The notes beneath the pieces were generated by a model that saw nothing but the letters and a program-made list of their open reading frames with translations, was not told the origin of the DNA and searched no databases. DNA of 64,000 bases from Rhodoferax sp. (GTDB lineage: Bacteria; Pseudomonadota; Gammaproteobacteria; Burkholderiales; Burkholderiaceae_C), in NCBI RefSeq assembly GCF_012927445.1, contig NZ_JABBPD010000004.1:779039-843038 (forward strand), given 5' to 3'. This document shows, piece after piece, positions 36,792 to 44,978 of the stretch (positions are counted from its first letter, which is position 1; each line of letters begins with the position of its first letter). The position numbers and the translations under genes are program-made.

Positions 36792-37604
36792 ATGTCTCTC
36801 CTAATTATTGATGCGCTGAACATCATCAGGCGTATTCACGAAGCCATTCCCGAGCCCGACAGCGAGGAGAAGGTAGCGGACACCATCAAATCAAGCCTGA
36901 GCTCGTTCAAGCGCGCACTCAAAACCCACAGGCCGACCCACGCGGTTGCGGTTTTTGACCATGGGGGTCGCACCTGGAAACATGAGCTCTATGAAGCCTA
37001 TCAAGCCCACCGCAAGCCCATGCCGCAACCCTTGCGAGCTGGCCTGCTGACCCTCAAGCATGAATTGCAAGGTATGGGCTTGCCCTGGATTTCAATTGAG
37101 GGCATCGAAGCGGACGATGCCATCGCCGCGCTGGTCGAAAAATGGTGCATCACCAGGTCGGAGCGCGCCATTATTTTGTCGACCGACAAGGACTTTTTGC
37201 AGTTGCTCAATGACCAGGTCTGTATTTACGACCACTTCAAAGACGTTTGGCGCGACGCCGCTTATGTGCAGGAAAAATTTGGTGTCACGCCATCGCAGAT
37301 GGGCGATCTGCTGGCCCTCATGGGCGATGCGGTGGATGGCGTCCCCGGTGTGGACAAGATCGGCTGCAAAACTGCCGCCATGCTGCTGCGAATCAATGGC
37401 AATCTTGACCGACTGATCTCCAACGCCGACAAGGTCGCGGGCCAGGTTGGCGTGAATTTGCGCAAGGGCATTGATATCGCCCGGCTGTCCAGAGAACTGG
37501 TTTCATTCAAGACTGACAGGCCGCTGGGGCTGACCTGGAAGATGCTGGTGCAGGCTCAAGTACCCCCACTTCCTACTCACACCCTGACCGAGACTTTGCC
37601 ATGA
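36792..37604 (+). CDS. FEN/T5-type 5'-3' exonuclease, Xni-like
   Basis: 270 residues. N-terminal SLLIIDALNIIRRIHEAIP gives the first acidic residue, then VFDHGGRTWKHELYEAYQAHR near 55, the EADDAIAAL acidic cluster near 105, STDKDFLQLL near 128, and the H3TH region DAVDGVPGVDKIGCKTAAMLL near 177-197. Similar to the 5' nuclease domain of DNA polymerase I and to ExoIX (Xni), probably acting on flap or branched DNA. It is the first gene of a two-gene operon; the stop overlaps the next start as ATGA. Confidence 0.88.
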   Translation: MSLLIIDALNIIRRIHEAIPEPDSEEKVADTIKSSLSSFKRALKTHRPTHAVAVFDHGGRTWKHELYEAYQAHRKPMPQPLRAGLLTLKHELQGMGLPWISIEGIEADDAIAALVEKWCITRSERAIILSTDKDFLQLLNDQVCIYDHFKDVWRDAAYVQEKFGVTPSQMGDLLALMGDAVDGVPGVDKIGCKTAAMLLRINGNLDRLISNADKVAGQVGVNLRKGIDIARLSRELVSFKTDRPLGLTWKMLVQAQVPPLPTHTLTETLP

Positions 37605-38401
37605 GCACACTGCCAGCGGAGTTGGACCGCCTCTATCTTGCTCACGAGCCAAACCTCCAAACCCCACCCGGTACCGAGCCCAGCCTGATGGCGCCCGATG
37701 GGAGCGTACGCGCCCTGGTGCTGGAACTGGCCCGACCCGCCGACTGGACCCTGCTGTCGACTATTTGGCGCGGGGTGCAGACGGATCTGGAGCTGCCCGC
37801 GCCGGCAATCGCCGTCTCTGGCAATGACGCTTACCAACTGTGGTTTTCACTCGCAGAGCCCGCCTCCGTCGCGCAAGCGAGGGCATTTCTTGAATTTTTA
37901 CGTTTGCGCTATTTGAGCGGGGTGGCACCCAACCGCCTTGTGCTGCGGCCTGCTGCTGACGCGGCCAGCCCCGGCGAAATCCAGCACGCCCGGTTGGTGC
38001 CCGCCCTGCAACCCGCCACGGGCCAATGGTCCGCGTTTGTGACGCCGGACCTGGCCGCCATCTTTGCGGAAGAACCCTGGCTCGACCTGCCCCCCAACCC
38101 CGATGCGCAGGCGAACGTCCTGGCGCGCCTTGAATCCATCAAGCCCGCTGTTTTTCAGGCCATCCTGAAACGGCTGAGCCCCGTGGTCAGGATGGAGACC
38201 TCGCCCATGAATGCCGTGGCTGACGAGACGCAGGGCCGCCATGCCCATCAGGAAGCCCAAGCATCCGCATCACCGGGGAACAGTCGCGACCCCAAAGGCT
38301 TTTTGCTCGGCGTGATGAACGACCCGACGATTGACCTTCTTCTGCGGATCGAGGCGGCGAAAGCACTTTTGCCTTATTTCGAGGGGCGGGTCGACAGCTG
38401 A
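37601..38401 (+). CDS. Unknown protein coupled to the FEN nuclease gene
   Basis: 266 residues, no membrane segment. I do not recognise the family. Residues ~66-85 (AIAVSGNDAYQLWFSLAEP) faintly resemble the sGxGyHlwf strand of archaeo-eukaryotic primase/polymerase folds, but no DxD-type catalytic pair is evident. The last ~35 residues (LLGVMNDPTIDLLLRIEAAK) resemble a short helical motif seen in small phage-type proteins. The start overlaps the nuclease stop by 4 bases, so the two are translationally coupled and may work together on DNA. No homology could be checked. Confidence 0.75.
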   Translation: MSTLPAELDRLYLAHEPNLQTPPGTEPSLMAPDGSVRALVLELARPADWTLLSTIWRGVQTDLELPAPAIAVSGNDAYQLWFSLAEPASVAQARAFLEFLRLRYLSGVAPNRLVLRPAADAASPGEIQHARLVPALQPATGQWSAFVTPDLAAIFAEEPWLDLPPNPDAQANVLARLESIKPAVFQAILKRLSPVVRMETSPMNAVADETQGRHAHQEAQASASPGNSRDPKGFLLGVMNDPTIDLLLRIEAAKALLPYFEGRVDS

Positions 38402-38711
38402 GCGGGCTGAAGTTCGGCAGTTCATCTAATTGATTCCTTGCAGACTATGGCTGTCTATCTCAGCCGATCGACATGGTGTTGAAGACGATTACCGGCTTGA
38501 GATCCAAAGCGGCTGTACAGCTTTCCAATCTATTCGCTCCAAAGCCGCCATTCAGTTAGGGTTAGGCCACTGATATGCAGCAACGTGGCGTCGATTCCGC
38601 GAATCAACGTACTCGTCATAGAACATGAGCAGACGTTGGCTCGAACCTTGATCACCTACCCAACAGCAGGCCTTGCCGCGCACAGGCGAGGCAGCCGACC
38701 ACTCGCGGGGA
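38402..38711. other. Intergenic stretch without a recognised gene
   Basis: About 310 bases between the unknown gene and ridA. Short open frames exist (for example 38585-38791 on the plus strand), but none has a convincing start or a recognisable protein. No repeat, hairpin with U-tract or RNA signature was seen. Confidence 0.5.
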
Positions 38712-39119
38712 CTAACCCGGCAGGCGGACTGTCAGCTCCAGCTCCACTTGCAGCTCAGGCGCAGCCAATGCTGCGACGCCCACACCGGTAATGCAGGGCT
38801 GTGCACCATTGAACATCTCCAGCAAGGGCGGAAAGATCTGGTCCAGTCTGGCGGGCGTCAAATCGGTCATGAAGCAACGTGCAATGACGATGTCCTCGGG
38901 GCTTGCGCCTAGGGCACCCAGAGCGGCCTTTGCATTGGTGACCACGATCTTCATTTGCGCAACCAGATCGGCGGGCACGGGTTCGCCGTTAGGTCGCCAG
39001 GCCACTTGTCCGGAGATATAAGCCATGCGGCCCGGTTCGACGATGGATATTTGCGAGTACCCCATCTCTGCGGCATTGGGCAAAGTGGAAGGATTCATGC
39101 GAACGATGGCTTGTGTCAT
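38712..39119 (-). CDS. RidA-family protein, probably without imine-deaminase arginine
   Basis: 135 residues, YjgF/YER057c/UK114 fold. Family features: MAYISGQVAWRPNG near residue 32, QMKIVVTNAKAALGALGAS near 54, and VIARCFMTDL near 79. RidA proper has an arginine in ARSCVEV that binds the imine; the aligned stretch here is AQPCITGVGV, so this looks like one of the Rid subfamilies lacking that arginine. It is divergent from a TetR regulator 69 bases away, which is the obvious candidate regulator. Confidence 0.88.
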   Translation of the reverse strand: MTQAIVRMNPSTLPNAAEMGYSQISIVEPGRMAYISGQVAWRPNGEPVPADLVAQMKIVVTNAKAALGALGASPEDIVIARCFMTDLTPARLDQIFPPLLEMFNGAQPCITGVGVAALAAPELQVELELTVRLPG

Positions 39120-39188
39120 AGATAATCCTAAGAAAGTTGTGGAAAATAATTTAAGTGAAGTGCATAACTCTACATATGAAGAGAAAAG

Positions 39189-39761
39189 ATGTCAACAAAC
39201 AAAGCTGATCGAAGGGAAACCATCCTTGGGGGGGTGATTGAGCTGCTCGCCACACGCGGTATGGAAGGCGTGACGCACCGTGCGGTCGATGAGCTTGTGG
39301 GTCTGCCGCAGGGTTCAACGACTTACTACTTTCCCAAAAAGACATCGCTCCTTGTTGCCGCGTCGCAGTACCTCGCAGCGCTGCTGGAAAGGGAGTGTGA
39401 TGAACTGCAGGTGGGCTTTGCGGACAAGGCGGCAACACAGGGGTTGGAGGCCGCCATTGCTTACGTGGCCGATGAGCTGGTGGCCTATGCGGACGACGAA
39501 AGACATCTGTTTCTTGCGCGGGTGGAGCTGACCTTGGCATCTGCCCGCCGCGAGGACCTGGCAGGCGTGGGTGAACAATTGACCTCTGCCGCGCGCCGGC
39601 CAATCGAGTTCTTCGTCAAGCTGATCTCCAACGGACAGGCCAACGTACCGATCGAAACCTGTGCCGGTTTGATTGATGGCATTACTTTGATGTACGCCAC
39701 CGGCCAGGCCCCCAAGCCAACGACCGATCAAGTATCTGCCGTACTACGAGCCATTCTGTGA
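39189..39761 (+). CDS. TetR/AcrR-family transcriptional regulator
   Basis: 190 residues. The N-terminal helix-turn-helix spans ADRRETILGGVIELLATRG to STTYYFPKKTSLLVAAS (about residues 6-58). The C-terminal ligand domain is unassigned. It is divergent from the RidA-like gene, and the intergenic 39120-39188 must hold both promoters. I found no clean palindrome there, only an imperfect AGTTGTG/CATAACT pair. Likely regulates itself and the RidA gene. Confidence 0.9.
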   Translation: MSTNKADRRETILGGVIELLATRGMEGVTHRAVDELVGLPQGSTTYYFPKKTSLLVAASQYLAALLERECDELQVGFADKAATQGLEAAIAYVADELVAYADDERHLFLARVELTLASARREDLAGVGEQLTSAARRPIEFFVKLISNGQANVPIETCAGLIDGITLMYATGQAPKPTTDQVSAVLRAIL

Positions 39762-39935
39762 GTACAGGTCGTACGTTTGGCTATACGTCCGCCATGGGCA
39801 CGTTGCCGCACGCAACGAACTGCCCCTGACAGGAGACGGACTGGACAACCGGAAAGGTGCCTGTCGCGAACATCTCTTTACGCTGCAAACCCGACCATCA
39901 CGGGGATGGAAATCCTCACTCCCAATCCACTATCA

Positions 39936-39980
39936 TTTAAATAGCTGCTTACGCATACTGCACGAGGGCTACAGCCAAAA
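39936..39980 (+). repeat. Dispersed repeat copy, intergenic
   Basis: TTTAAATAGCTGCTTACGCA, then CTGCACGAGGGCTACAGCC. It ends 13 bases before the stop codon of the convergent ABC exporter gene (39994). It is outside any coding region. Confidence 0.75.
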
Positions 39981-39993
39981 AACACCAAAAAGC

Positions 39994-41808
39994 CTACTCA
40001 GCCGTCGACTGCTGCAGCGCCCACATCGATGCATAGCGCCCATTGGCCGCCAGCAACTCCGCATGGGTGCCGCGCTCCAGAATGCGCCCGGCGTCCATCA
40101 CCAGAATCTCATGCGCATCGACCACGGTCGATAAACGGTGCGCAATCACCAACGTCGTCTTGTTCTGCGCCACGCTTTGCAGCTCAGCCTGAATCGCACG
40201 TTCGTTGGCGGAGTCCAGCGCCGAGGTGGCTTCATCAAAGATCAGGATCGGCGGGTTTTTCAGCAGGGTGCGGGCAATCGCCACGCGCTGCTTTTCGCCA
40301 CCCGACAGTTTGAGGCCACGCTCGCCGACCATGGTGTCGTAGCCTTTGGGCGTGGCGCTGATGAAGTTGTGAATGTGGGCCGAGCGCGCGGCCTCCTCTA
40401 CCTCGGCGCGCGTGGCGCCGGGTTTGCCGTAGGCGATGTTGTATTCCACCGTGTCGTTGAACAGCACGGTGTCTTGCGGCACGATGCCGATCGCCTGCCG
40501 CACACTGGCCTGCGTGACCTGCTTGATGTCCTGCCCGGCAATCAAAATCTGGCCGCTCTGCACGTCGTAGAAGCGAAACAGCAGCCGCGCCAGCGTCGAC
40601 TTGCCCGAGCCCGAGGGACCGACCACCGCCACGGTTTTGCCGGCCGGTATTTCGAAGCTGATGTCATGCAGGATCGGCCGCGCCGGATCGTAGGCAAAGT
40701 TGACGTGGCTGAAGGTGACGTTGGCGCCGTCCACCTTGAGCGGCTGCGCGCCCGGCACATCGGCAATTTCGCGCTCGCGCTCCATCAGGGTGAACATCTT
40801 GTCCAGGTCGGTCAGGCTTTGCTTGATCTCGCGGTACAGCACGCCCAGAAAGCCGAGCGGAATGTAGAGCTGGATCATGAAGGCATTCACCATCACCAGG
40901 TCGCCCAGCGTCATGCGGCCATCGACCACGCCTTGTGTGGCGCGCCACAGCATGGCGATCAGGCCGGTAGCGATGATCAGTTGCTGGCCGGTGTTGAGCA
41001 AGCTCAGGGTGCGCTGACTCTTGAGCGCGGCCTTGCGGTAACGCTCCAGGTTTTCGTCGTAGCGGTGCGCCTCAAACTCTTCGTTGTTGAAGTACTTGAC
41101 GGTTTCGTAATTGAGCAGCGAATCGATGGCGCGGCTGTGCGCCTTTGAATCGAGTTCGTTCATGACCTTGCGAAACTCGGTGCGCCACTCGGTCACCATC
41201 ACGGTAAAGCTGATGTAGAACACCAGCGCAATGAGGGTGATCCAGGCAAACCAGGCGTCAAACTTGACCGCCAGCAGCGTGAGCACCATGGCCACTTCAA
41301 TCAGCGTGGGAATGATGCTGTACAGCGAGTACGAGATCAATGAATTGACGGCCCGCGTGCCGCGCTCGATGTCGCGCGTCATGCCGCCGGTCTGGCGCTC
41401 CAGGTGAAAACGCAGGCTCAAAGCGTGCAAATGGCGGAACACCTGCAACGAGATGCTGCGCGAGGCGCCTTCGGTGGCCTTGGCAAAAATGAGTTCGCGC
41501 AATTCGGCAAACAAGGTAGTGGACAGGCGCAGCAGCCCATAAGCAAACAGCAGCGCCACCGGCACCACCAACAAAGCGCTGGCGTCGATGCCGCCTTTCG
41601 GGTTCATGGTGTCAATGAGCTGCTTGAGCAACAAGGGCACGCTGACGTTGGCGGTTTTGGCGCCGACCATGAAGGCCAGCGCCGCCATCACGCGGTACTT
41701 GTACTCCCACAAATACGGAAACAGGCGGCGCAAGGTGGCCCAGTCGGAGCGGGGAGAAGGGGTGGTGGACGCCGAGGCGACTTCGTGGTGAGAGCCAGAG
41801 CGGCGCAT
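39994..41808 (-). CDS. ABC exporter, fused permease/ATPase, Atm1-type
   Basis: 604 residues from ATG 41808 (a TTG at 41817 is the alternative). Six-helix membrane domain over about residues 30-330, then the ATPase: Walker A VVGPSGSGKSTLARLLF near 390, signature LSGGEKQRVAIART near 495, Walker B ILIFDEATSALD near 515, and the H-loop VIAHRLSTV near 550. Residues DTMNP and RQTGGMTRDIERG match the Atm1/heavy-metal-tolerance subfamily, which exports glutathione-linked compounds. A decayed copy of its 3' end lies at 36549-36690. Confidence 0.93.
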   Translation of the reverse strand: MRRSGSHHEVASASTTPSPRSDWATLRRLFPYLWEYKYRVMAALAFMVGAKTANVSVPLLLKQLIDTMNPKGGIDASALLVVPVALLFAYGLLRLSTTLFAELRELIFAKATEGASRSISLQVFRHLHALSLRFHLERQTGGMTRDIERGTRAVNSLISYSLYSIIPTLIEVAMVLTLLAVKFDAWFAWITLIALVFYISFTVMVTEWRTEFRKVMNELDSKAHSRAIDSLLNYETVKYFNNEEFEAHRYDENLERYRKAALKSQRTLSLLNTGQQLIIATGLIAMLWRATQGVVDGRMTLGDLVMVNAFMIQLYIPLGFLGVLYREIKQSLTDLDKMFTLMEREREIADVPGAQPLKVDGANVTFSHVNFAYDPARPILHDISFEIPAGKTVAVVGPSGSGKSTLARLLFRFYDVQSGQILIAGQDIKQVTQASVRQAIGIVPQDTVLFNDTVEYNIAYGKPGATRAEVEEAARSAHIHNFISATPKGYDTMVGERGLKLSGGEKQRVAIARTLLKNPPILIFDEATSALDSANERAIQAELQSVAQNKTTLVIAHRLSTVVDAHEILVMDAGRILERGTHAELLAANGRYASMWALQQSTAE

Positions 41809-41848
41809 GGGGGACAATCGATTAGCTTAAACAACCTTGATTGTGCCC

Positions 41849-42289
41849 ATGTCTGCAAACCCTAGCCCGAACCCCGCTGCCAAGAGCCACTCGACCGGCG
41901 TGACATTGCCGACCGACCAGGAGCTGGTGCTCAAGGTCATTCCCATGCCCGGCGACTGCAACGCCAATGGCGACATTTTTGGCGGCTGGGTGATGGCCCA
42001 AGTGGACCTGGCGGGCGCTGTCGTGCCGGCACGCTATGTGAAGGGGCGCATGGTCACGGTGGCGGTGAATGAATTTGTGTTCAAGCATCCGGTGCGGGTG
42101 GGCGATATTCTGTCGTTTTTCGCCAAGCTGACCCGCATCGGCCGCACCTCGATCACGGTCAAGATTGAGGTCTTTGCCGAACGTTTTGGCTCGGAAAACG
42201 AATACACCAAGGTAACGGAAGCATCGCTCACCTATGTGGCGATTGACGAGCACGGCCAGCCGCGCGAAGTGCCGCAAAAGCTGATTTGA
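41849..42289 (+). CDS. YciA-like acyl-CoA thioesterase (hotdog fold)
   Basis: 146 residues from ATG 41849. Single hotdog domain of the YciA/BACH group, which cleaves acyl-CoA: VIPMPGDCNANGDIFGGWVM near residue 30 carries the catalytic Asn/Asp loop, followed by VAVNEFVFKHPVRVGDILSF. Divergent from the ABC exporter, with only 40 bases between starts, so the promoters must overlap. The leader of this short region is too small for a large operator. Confidence 0.92.
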   Translation: MSANPSPNPAAKSHSTGVTLPTDQELVLKVIPMPGDCNANGDIFGGWVMAQVDLAGAVVPARYVKGRMVTVAVNEFVFKHPVRVGDILSFFAKLTRIGRTSITVKIEVFAERFGSENEYTKVTEASLTYVAIDEHGQPREVPQKLI

Positions 42290-42300
42290 GTTTGCTACTT

Positions 42301-42347
42301 TATTTATAGCTACCTGCGCATACAGGACGGCGGCTAGCGGTAAATTT
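42301..42347 (+). repeat. Dispersed repeat copy just after the thioesterase stop
   Basis: TATTTATAGCTACCTGCGCA, then TACAGGACGGCGGCTAGCGG and AAATTT. It begins 12 bases after the stop codon of the thioesterase gene. Typical GGACGG-GGCTAG core. Confidence 0.78.
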
Positions 42348-42519
42348 CATCATTATTTTTTGAAGACGGCCGTGAACACCGCGGCCCTCCCCGCCGCCAG
42401 CAGCGGGGGACAAAGTGTGGCGACCCTTGATTTTTATCTATGGCACGCGAATTTGCCTAACGACACGCCCGCTGTTTTGTGTTCGACTCCTTCATCCAAC
42501 TTCATCTTCGTGGAAATAA

Positions 42520-43248
42520 ATGATGCGATTTATGCACTGGAACCACCTTCTCGCCTACCTCGCCTTGACTGCTGCGCATGGCGCGGCGCAGGCGCTGGAT
42601 GCCACCTCCCTCGAACTGGCGGTTGGCGAAAAAGTGCAGATGGTCCGTTTGGGGGCGCAATGGGACTGGGAACGCCGCTGGTTTCAATCCAATGGCACCC
42701 ACATTGGCGGCTACTGGGATTTGTCGTTGGCGCAATGGCGCGGCACGCACTACCAGAACATCGAAGGACAAACCCAAAACATCACCAGCATCGGTCTGAC
42801 GCCGGTCTTGCGCTTCCAGCAGGAAAGTAAAAAAGGCTTTTACGCGGAAGCAGGGATCGGCATCCATCTGCTGTCCGAGCTTTACGACAATGACAACAAC
42901 CACCTCTCAACCCATTTCCAGTTTGGTGACGAAGTAGGGGTCGGCTATGTTTTCAACAACAAGCTGGACATGGGGTTAAAGCTGCAGCATTTTTCGAATG
43001 GCGGCATCAAGAAACCCAATGACGGCATTGATTTCACCTCCATCCGCGTCCGCTACATTTTTTATGTCAGGACACGATATAGGCCGCCGAGCCGGTCGAC
43101 AGCAGCTTGCCGTCCGCCCCCAGAAACTCCATGCGGGTGGAGGCCACGCGCGAGCCCAGACGCATCACCTCGGCACGCAATTCAAAATAGTCGCCAATGC
43201 CGGGACGCAGGTAGTCGATGCGCAAATCAATGGTGCCGAGTTTGCTGA
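42520..43248 (+). CDS. PagL-like lipid A 3-O-deacylase with abnormal C-terminal extension
   Basis: Outer-membrane beta-barrel that removes the 3-O acyl chain from lipid A. A signal peptide ends near HGAAQA (residue 25), and barrel strands follow. Catalytic HFSNGGIKKPNDGID has His157 and Ser159; the third position of the triad (usually Glu, as in P. aeruginosa PagL) is Asp171. Such barrels end in an aromatic residue; RYIF at 178-181 fits, but no stop follows and the frame runs about 60 more residues antisense to the next gene. The true gene probably ended near 43062, so loss of a stop or a frameshift is likely. Confidence 0.8.
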   Translation: MMRFMHWNHLLAYLALTAAHGAAQALDATSLELAVGEKVQMVRLGAQWDWERRWFQSNGTHIGGYWDLSLAQWRGTHYQNIEGQTQNITSIGLTPVLRFQQESKKGFYAEAGIGIHLLSELYDNDNNHLSTHFQFGDEVGVGYVFNNKLDMGLKLQHFSNGGIKKPNDGIDFTSIRVRYIFYVRTRYRPPSRSTAACRPPPETPCGWRPRASPDASPRHAIQNSRQCRDAGSRCANQWCRVC

Positions 43249-43558
43249 ACCTGTGCAGGCGCTGCATGGGCGTCTCGTCCATGTGGCGCGCGCCAATGGC
43301 GGCCATCACCGCCAGGCCCCCCATGGCGTCCAGACCGGCGCTGATGACACCCCCGTGGAGCCGGTTGTAACTGAAGTGGCCAATCAAATCGCGCTTCATG
43401 TCGATACGGGCCCGGACCTGGGTCGATTTGAGGGAGGTGATCTTCAGACCCAGCACCTGGTTGAACACAATCATTTCCTCAAAGACTTGGGGCAGTCCGG
43501 CAACAAACTCTTCTTCAAATTCAATTTCGGCCGGGACGGCGAGGTGTTGGGTCATCAA
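43067..43558 (-). CDS. Hotdog-fold thioesterase (YigI/PaaI-like)
   Basis: 163 residues, single hotdog domain. The family feature is NRLHGGVISAGLDAMGGLAV near residue 65, with the catalytic-loop HGG. It likely hydrolyses medium- or long-chain acyl-CoA. The start overlaps the upstream TetR gene by 4 bases, so both are in one transcript; the 3' end is overlapped by the abnormal extension of the PagL-like gene. Confidence 0.9.
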   Translation of the reverse strand: MMTQHLAVPAEIEFEEEFVAGLPQVFEEMIVFNQVLGLKITSLKSTQVRARIDMKRDLIGHFSYNRLHGGVISAGLDAMGGLAVMAAIGARHMDETPMQRLHRFSKLGTIDLRIDYLRPGIGDYFELRAEVMRLGSRVASTRMEFLGADGKLLSTGSAAYIVS

Positions 43559-44259
43559 GATTCCTTAAAAAACAAAGCGAGTGCGGCATCGGTCAATTCG
43601 TCCAGCGACGCCTCCTTTTGGGAGTCAAACCACTGCACCGACCAGTTCAACGCGCCCAGTATCAGCAGCCGCGACAGCTTGACTGGCGCGTGTAAGCGGC
43701 CACTCGCGTGCAGGGCTTCCAGCACCGGCGTCCAGGCCGATTCGTAGTCCACTTGCAGCTGGGCCAGCGACGCTCGTTGCGCGGGATTCAGGGAGCGACG
43801 TTCGTAAAGCATCACGGGAACAAAGTCGTTGCCCGGCCCCAGCAAGGTGCCAAAGTGGGCGCGGATCAGTCGCCGGAGGTGCATCAAGGGCGCCTCGGCT
43901 GCGGGCACCGTGCCGGCGTCCACTGATTCCAGCTCAGTACCCAGCAGGGCTCGGGCTTGCCGTGCGATGGCCGCGTGCATGCCCTCCTCCATCACAGCGT
44001 AGAGCAGCGCGTCCTTGCTTTTAAAGTGATAAAACGGCGAGCCACTGTGCATGCCGACGGCTGCCGCGATGTCACGCGTGCTGGTGGCGTCAAAACCCTG
44101 GTCGCGAAACAAGCGGGCGGCCGCGGTGATCAATTCATGCCGGCGGTTGCCGTCGTCGCGCTCTTCTTCGGTCTTGCGTGGCCGGCCGCGCGAGCGCTTG
44201 GGCGACGGGTCAGGCGGCGACTTGGCAGACAAATGGAGGGACGGAACGGGAGCAGTCAT
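43555..44259 (-). CDS. TetR/AcrR-family transcriptional regulator
   Basis: 234 residues. A basic N-terminal tail (SPKRSRGRPRKTEEERD) precedes the helix-turn-helix from HELITAAARLFRDQGFDA to SGSPFYHFKSKDALLYAVM, about residues 38-85. The C-terminal domain is of unknown ligand specificity. It precedes the hotdog thioesterase with a 4-base overlap, which suggests it senses an acyl-CoA or related compound. No operator was identified upstream. Confidence 0.9.
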   Translation of the reverse strand: MTAPVPSLHLSAKSPPDPSPKRSRGRPRKTEEERDDGNRRHELITAAARLFRDQGFDATSTRDIAAAVGMHSGSPFYHFKSKDALLYAVMEEGMHAAIARQARALLGTELESVDAGTVPAAEAPLMHLRRLIRAHFGTLLGPGNDFVPVMLYERRSLNPAQRASLAQLQVDYESAWTPVLEALHASGRLHAPVKLSRLLILGALNWSVQWFDSQKEASLDELTDAALALFFKES

Positions 44260-44337
44260 TGCGCCGAAGCATACCCAGATTGTTTATTTTTAGCAAGCAA
44301 ATGCTTTGTGAAATAAAGCGGCAAAACCTTGTGCGTT

Positions 44338-44377
44338 TTCGCGCTAGTCCGTCGGGGTCAGTGCGGGCGGCTATTTC
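44338..44377 (-). repeat. Probable degenerate dispersed repeat at the 3' end of the DedA gene
   Basis: On the minus strand AAATAGCCGCCCGCAC, then CCGACGGACTAGCGCG. It keeps the AATAGC, CGCA and CTAGCG core positions with substitutions. It supplies the last codons (RNSRPH) and the stop of the DedA-like gene. Confidence 0.5.
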
Positions 44378-44909
44378 TGATCCACCAGATGATCATGCCC
44401 ACGGCTGCCAAACTGAGCAGGAGCCACATTTCAAGATGCCGGATGTCGCCCAAGGCGGCTTCAGCGGCTCGACCAAACACCCAGCCGATACCCGCAACCA
44501 GACCCGCCCAGAGCACTGCGCCCAGCGCGTTGAGCAGACCAAAGCGCACCCTTGATATCGGCGACATGCCCAGCAGCACCGGCCCGGCGATGCGCAATCC
44601 GTAGGCAAAGCGTATGCCGATGATCACGGCCGTGTGATAGCGGTCAATCAGACGCCGGAGCCGATCAGTCTGTCGTGCCACCGATGGCCAGCGGGCCAGA
44701 ACGGCGGGGCCATGCCGGCGCCCGAGACAAAAATAGAACTGGTCACCCAAAAATCCGGCCGTTGACGCAATACCGATCACCGCCAAAGGGTTGAGGTAGC
44801 CCCGGTGCGCGGCGAAGCCGGCCAGCACCAGAACCGTTTCACCTTCCAGCAGACAGCCAATTGCCAGCACCCAATAGCCATGCGTTTCAATCAATGCGCC
44901 CAAAGTCAT
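44358..44909 (-). CDS. DedA-family inner-membrane protein
   Basis: 183 residues, four or five hydrophobic segments. The family motif is GFLGDQFYFCLGRRHG near residue 50, followed by FAYGLRIAGPVLLGMS with the functional glycine/arginine pair and AVLWAGLVAGIGWVFGRA. DedA proteins are lipid transporters/scramblases needed for membrane homeostasis. It is short for the family. It is a single gene; the last codons appear to come from a degenerate dispersed repeat. Confidence 0.88.
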   Translation of the reverse strand: MTLGALIETHGYWVLAIGCLLEGETVLVLAGFAAHRGYLNPLAVIGIASTAGFLGDQFYFCLGRRHGPAVLARWPSVARQTDRLRRLIDRYHTAVIIGIRFAYGLRIAGPVLLGMSPISRVRFGLLNALGAVLWAGLVAGIGWVFGRAAEAALGDIRHLEMWLLLSLAAVGMIIWWIRNSRPH

Positions 44910-44978
44910 AAGGCTCTCCTGTGCTGCATAGATGTCCTTGTATCTTGGGGATGACAGCGCACCGGGGCGCCGTTGGCC

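Noticed and set aside
38585-38791. 68-codon plus-strand frame with a response-regulator-like start (VLVIEHEQTLART)
   Set aside because: No ribosome-binding site, no aspartate or further receiver-domain sequence, and a stop after a Pro/Ala/Arg-rich tail.
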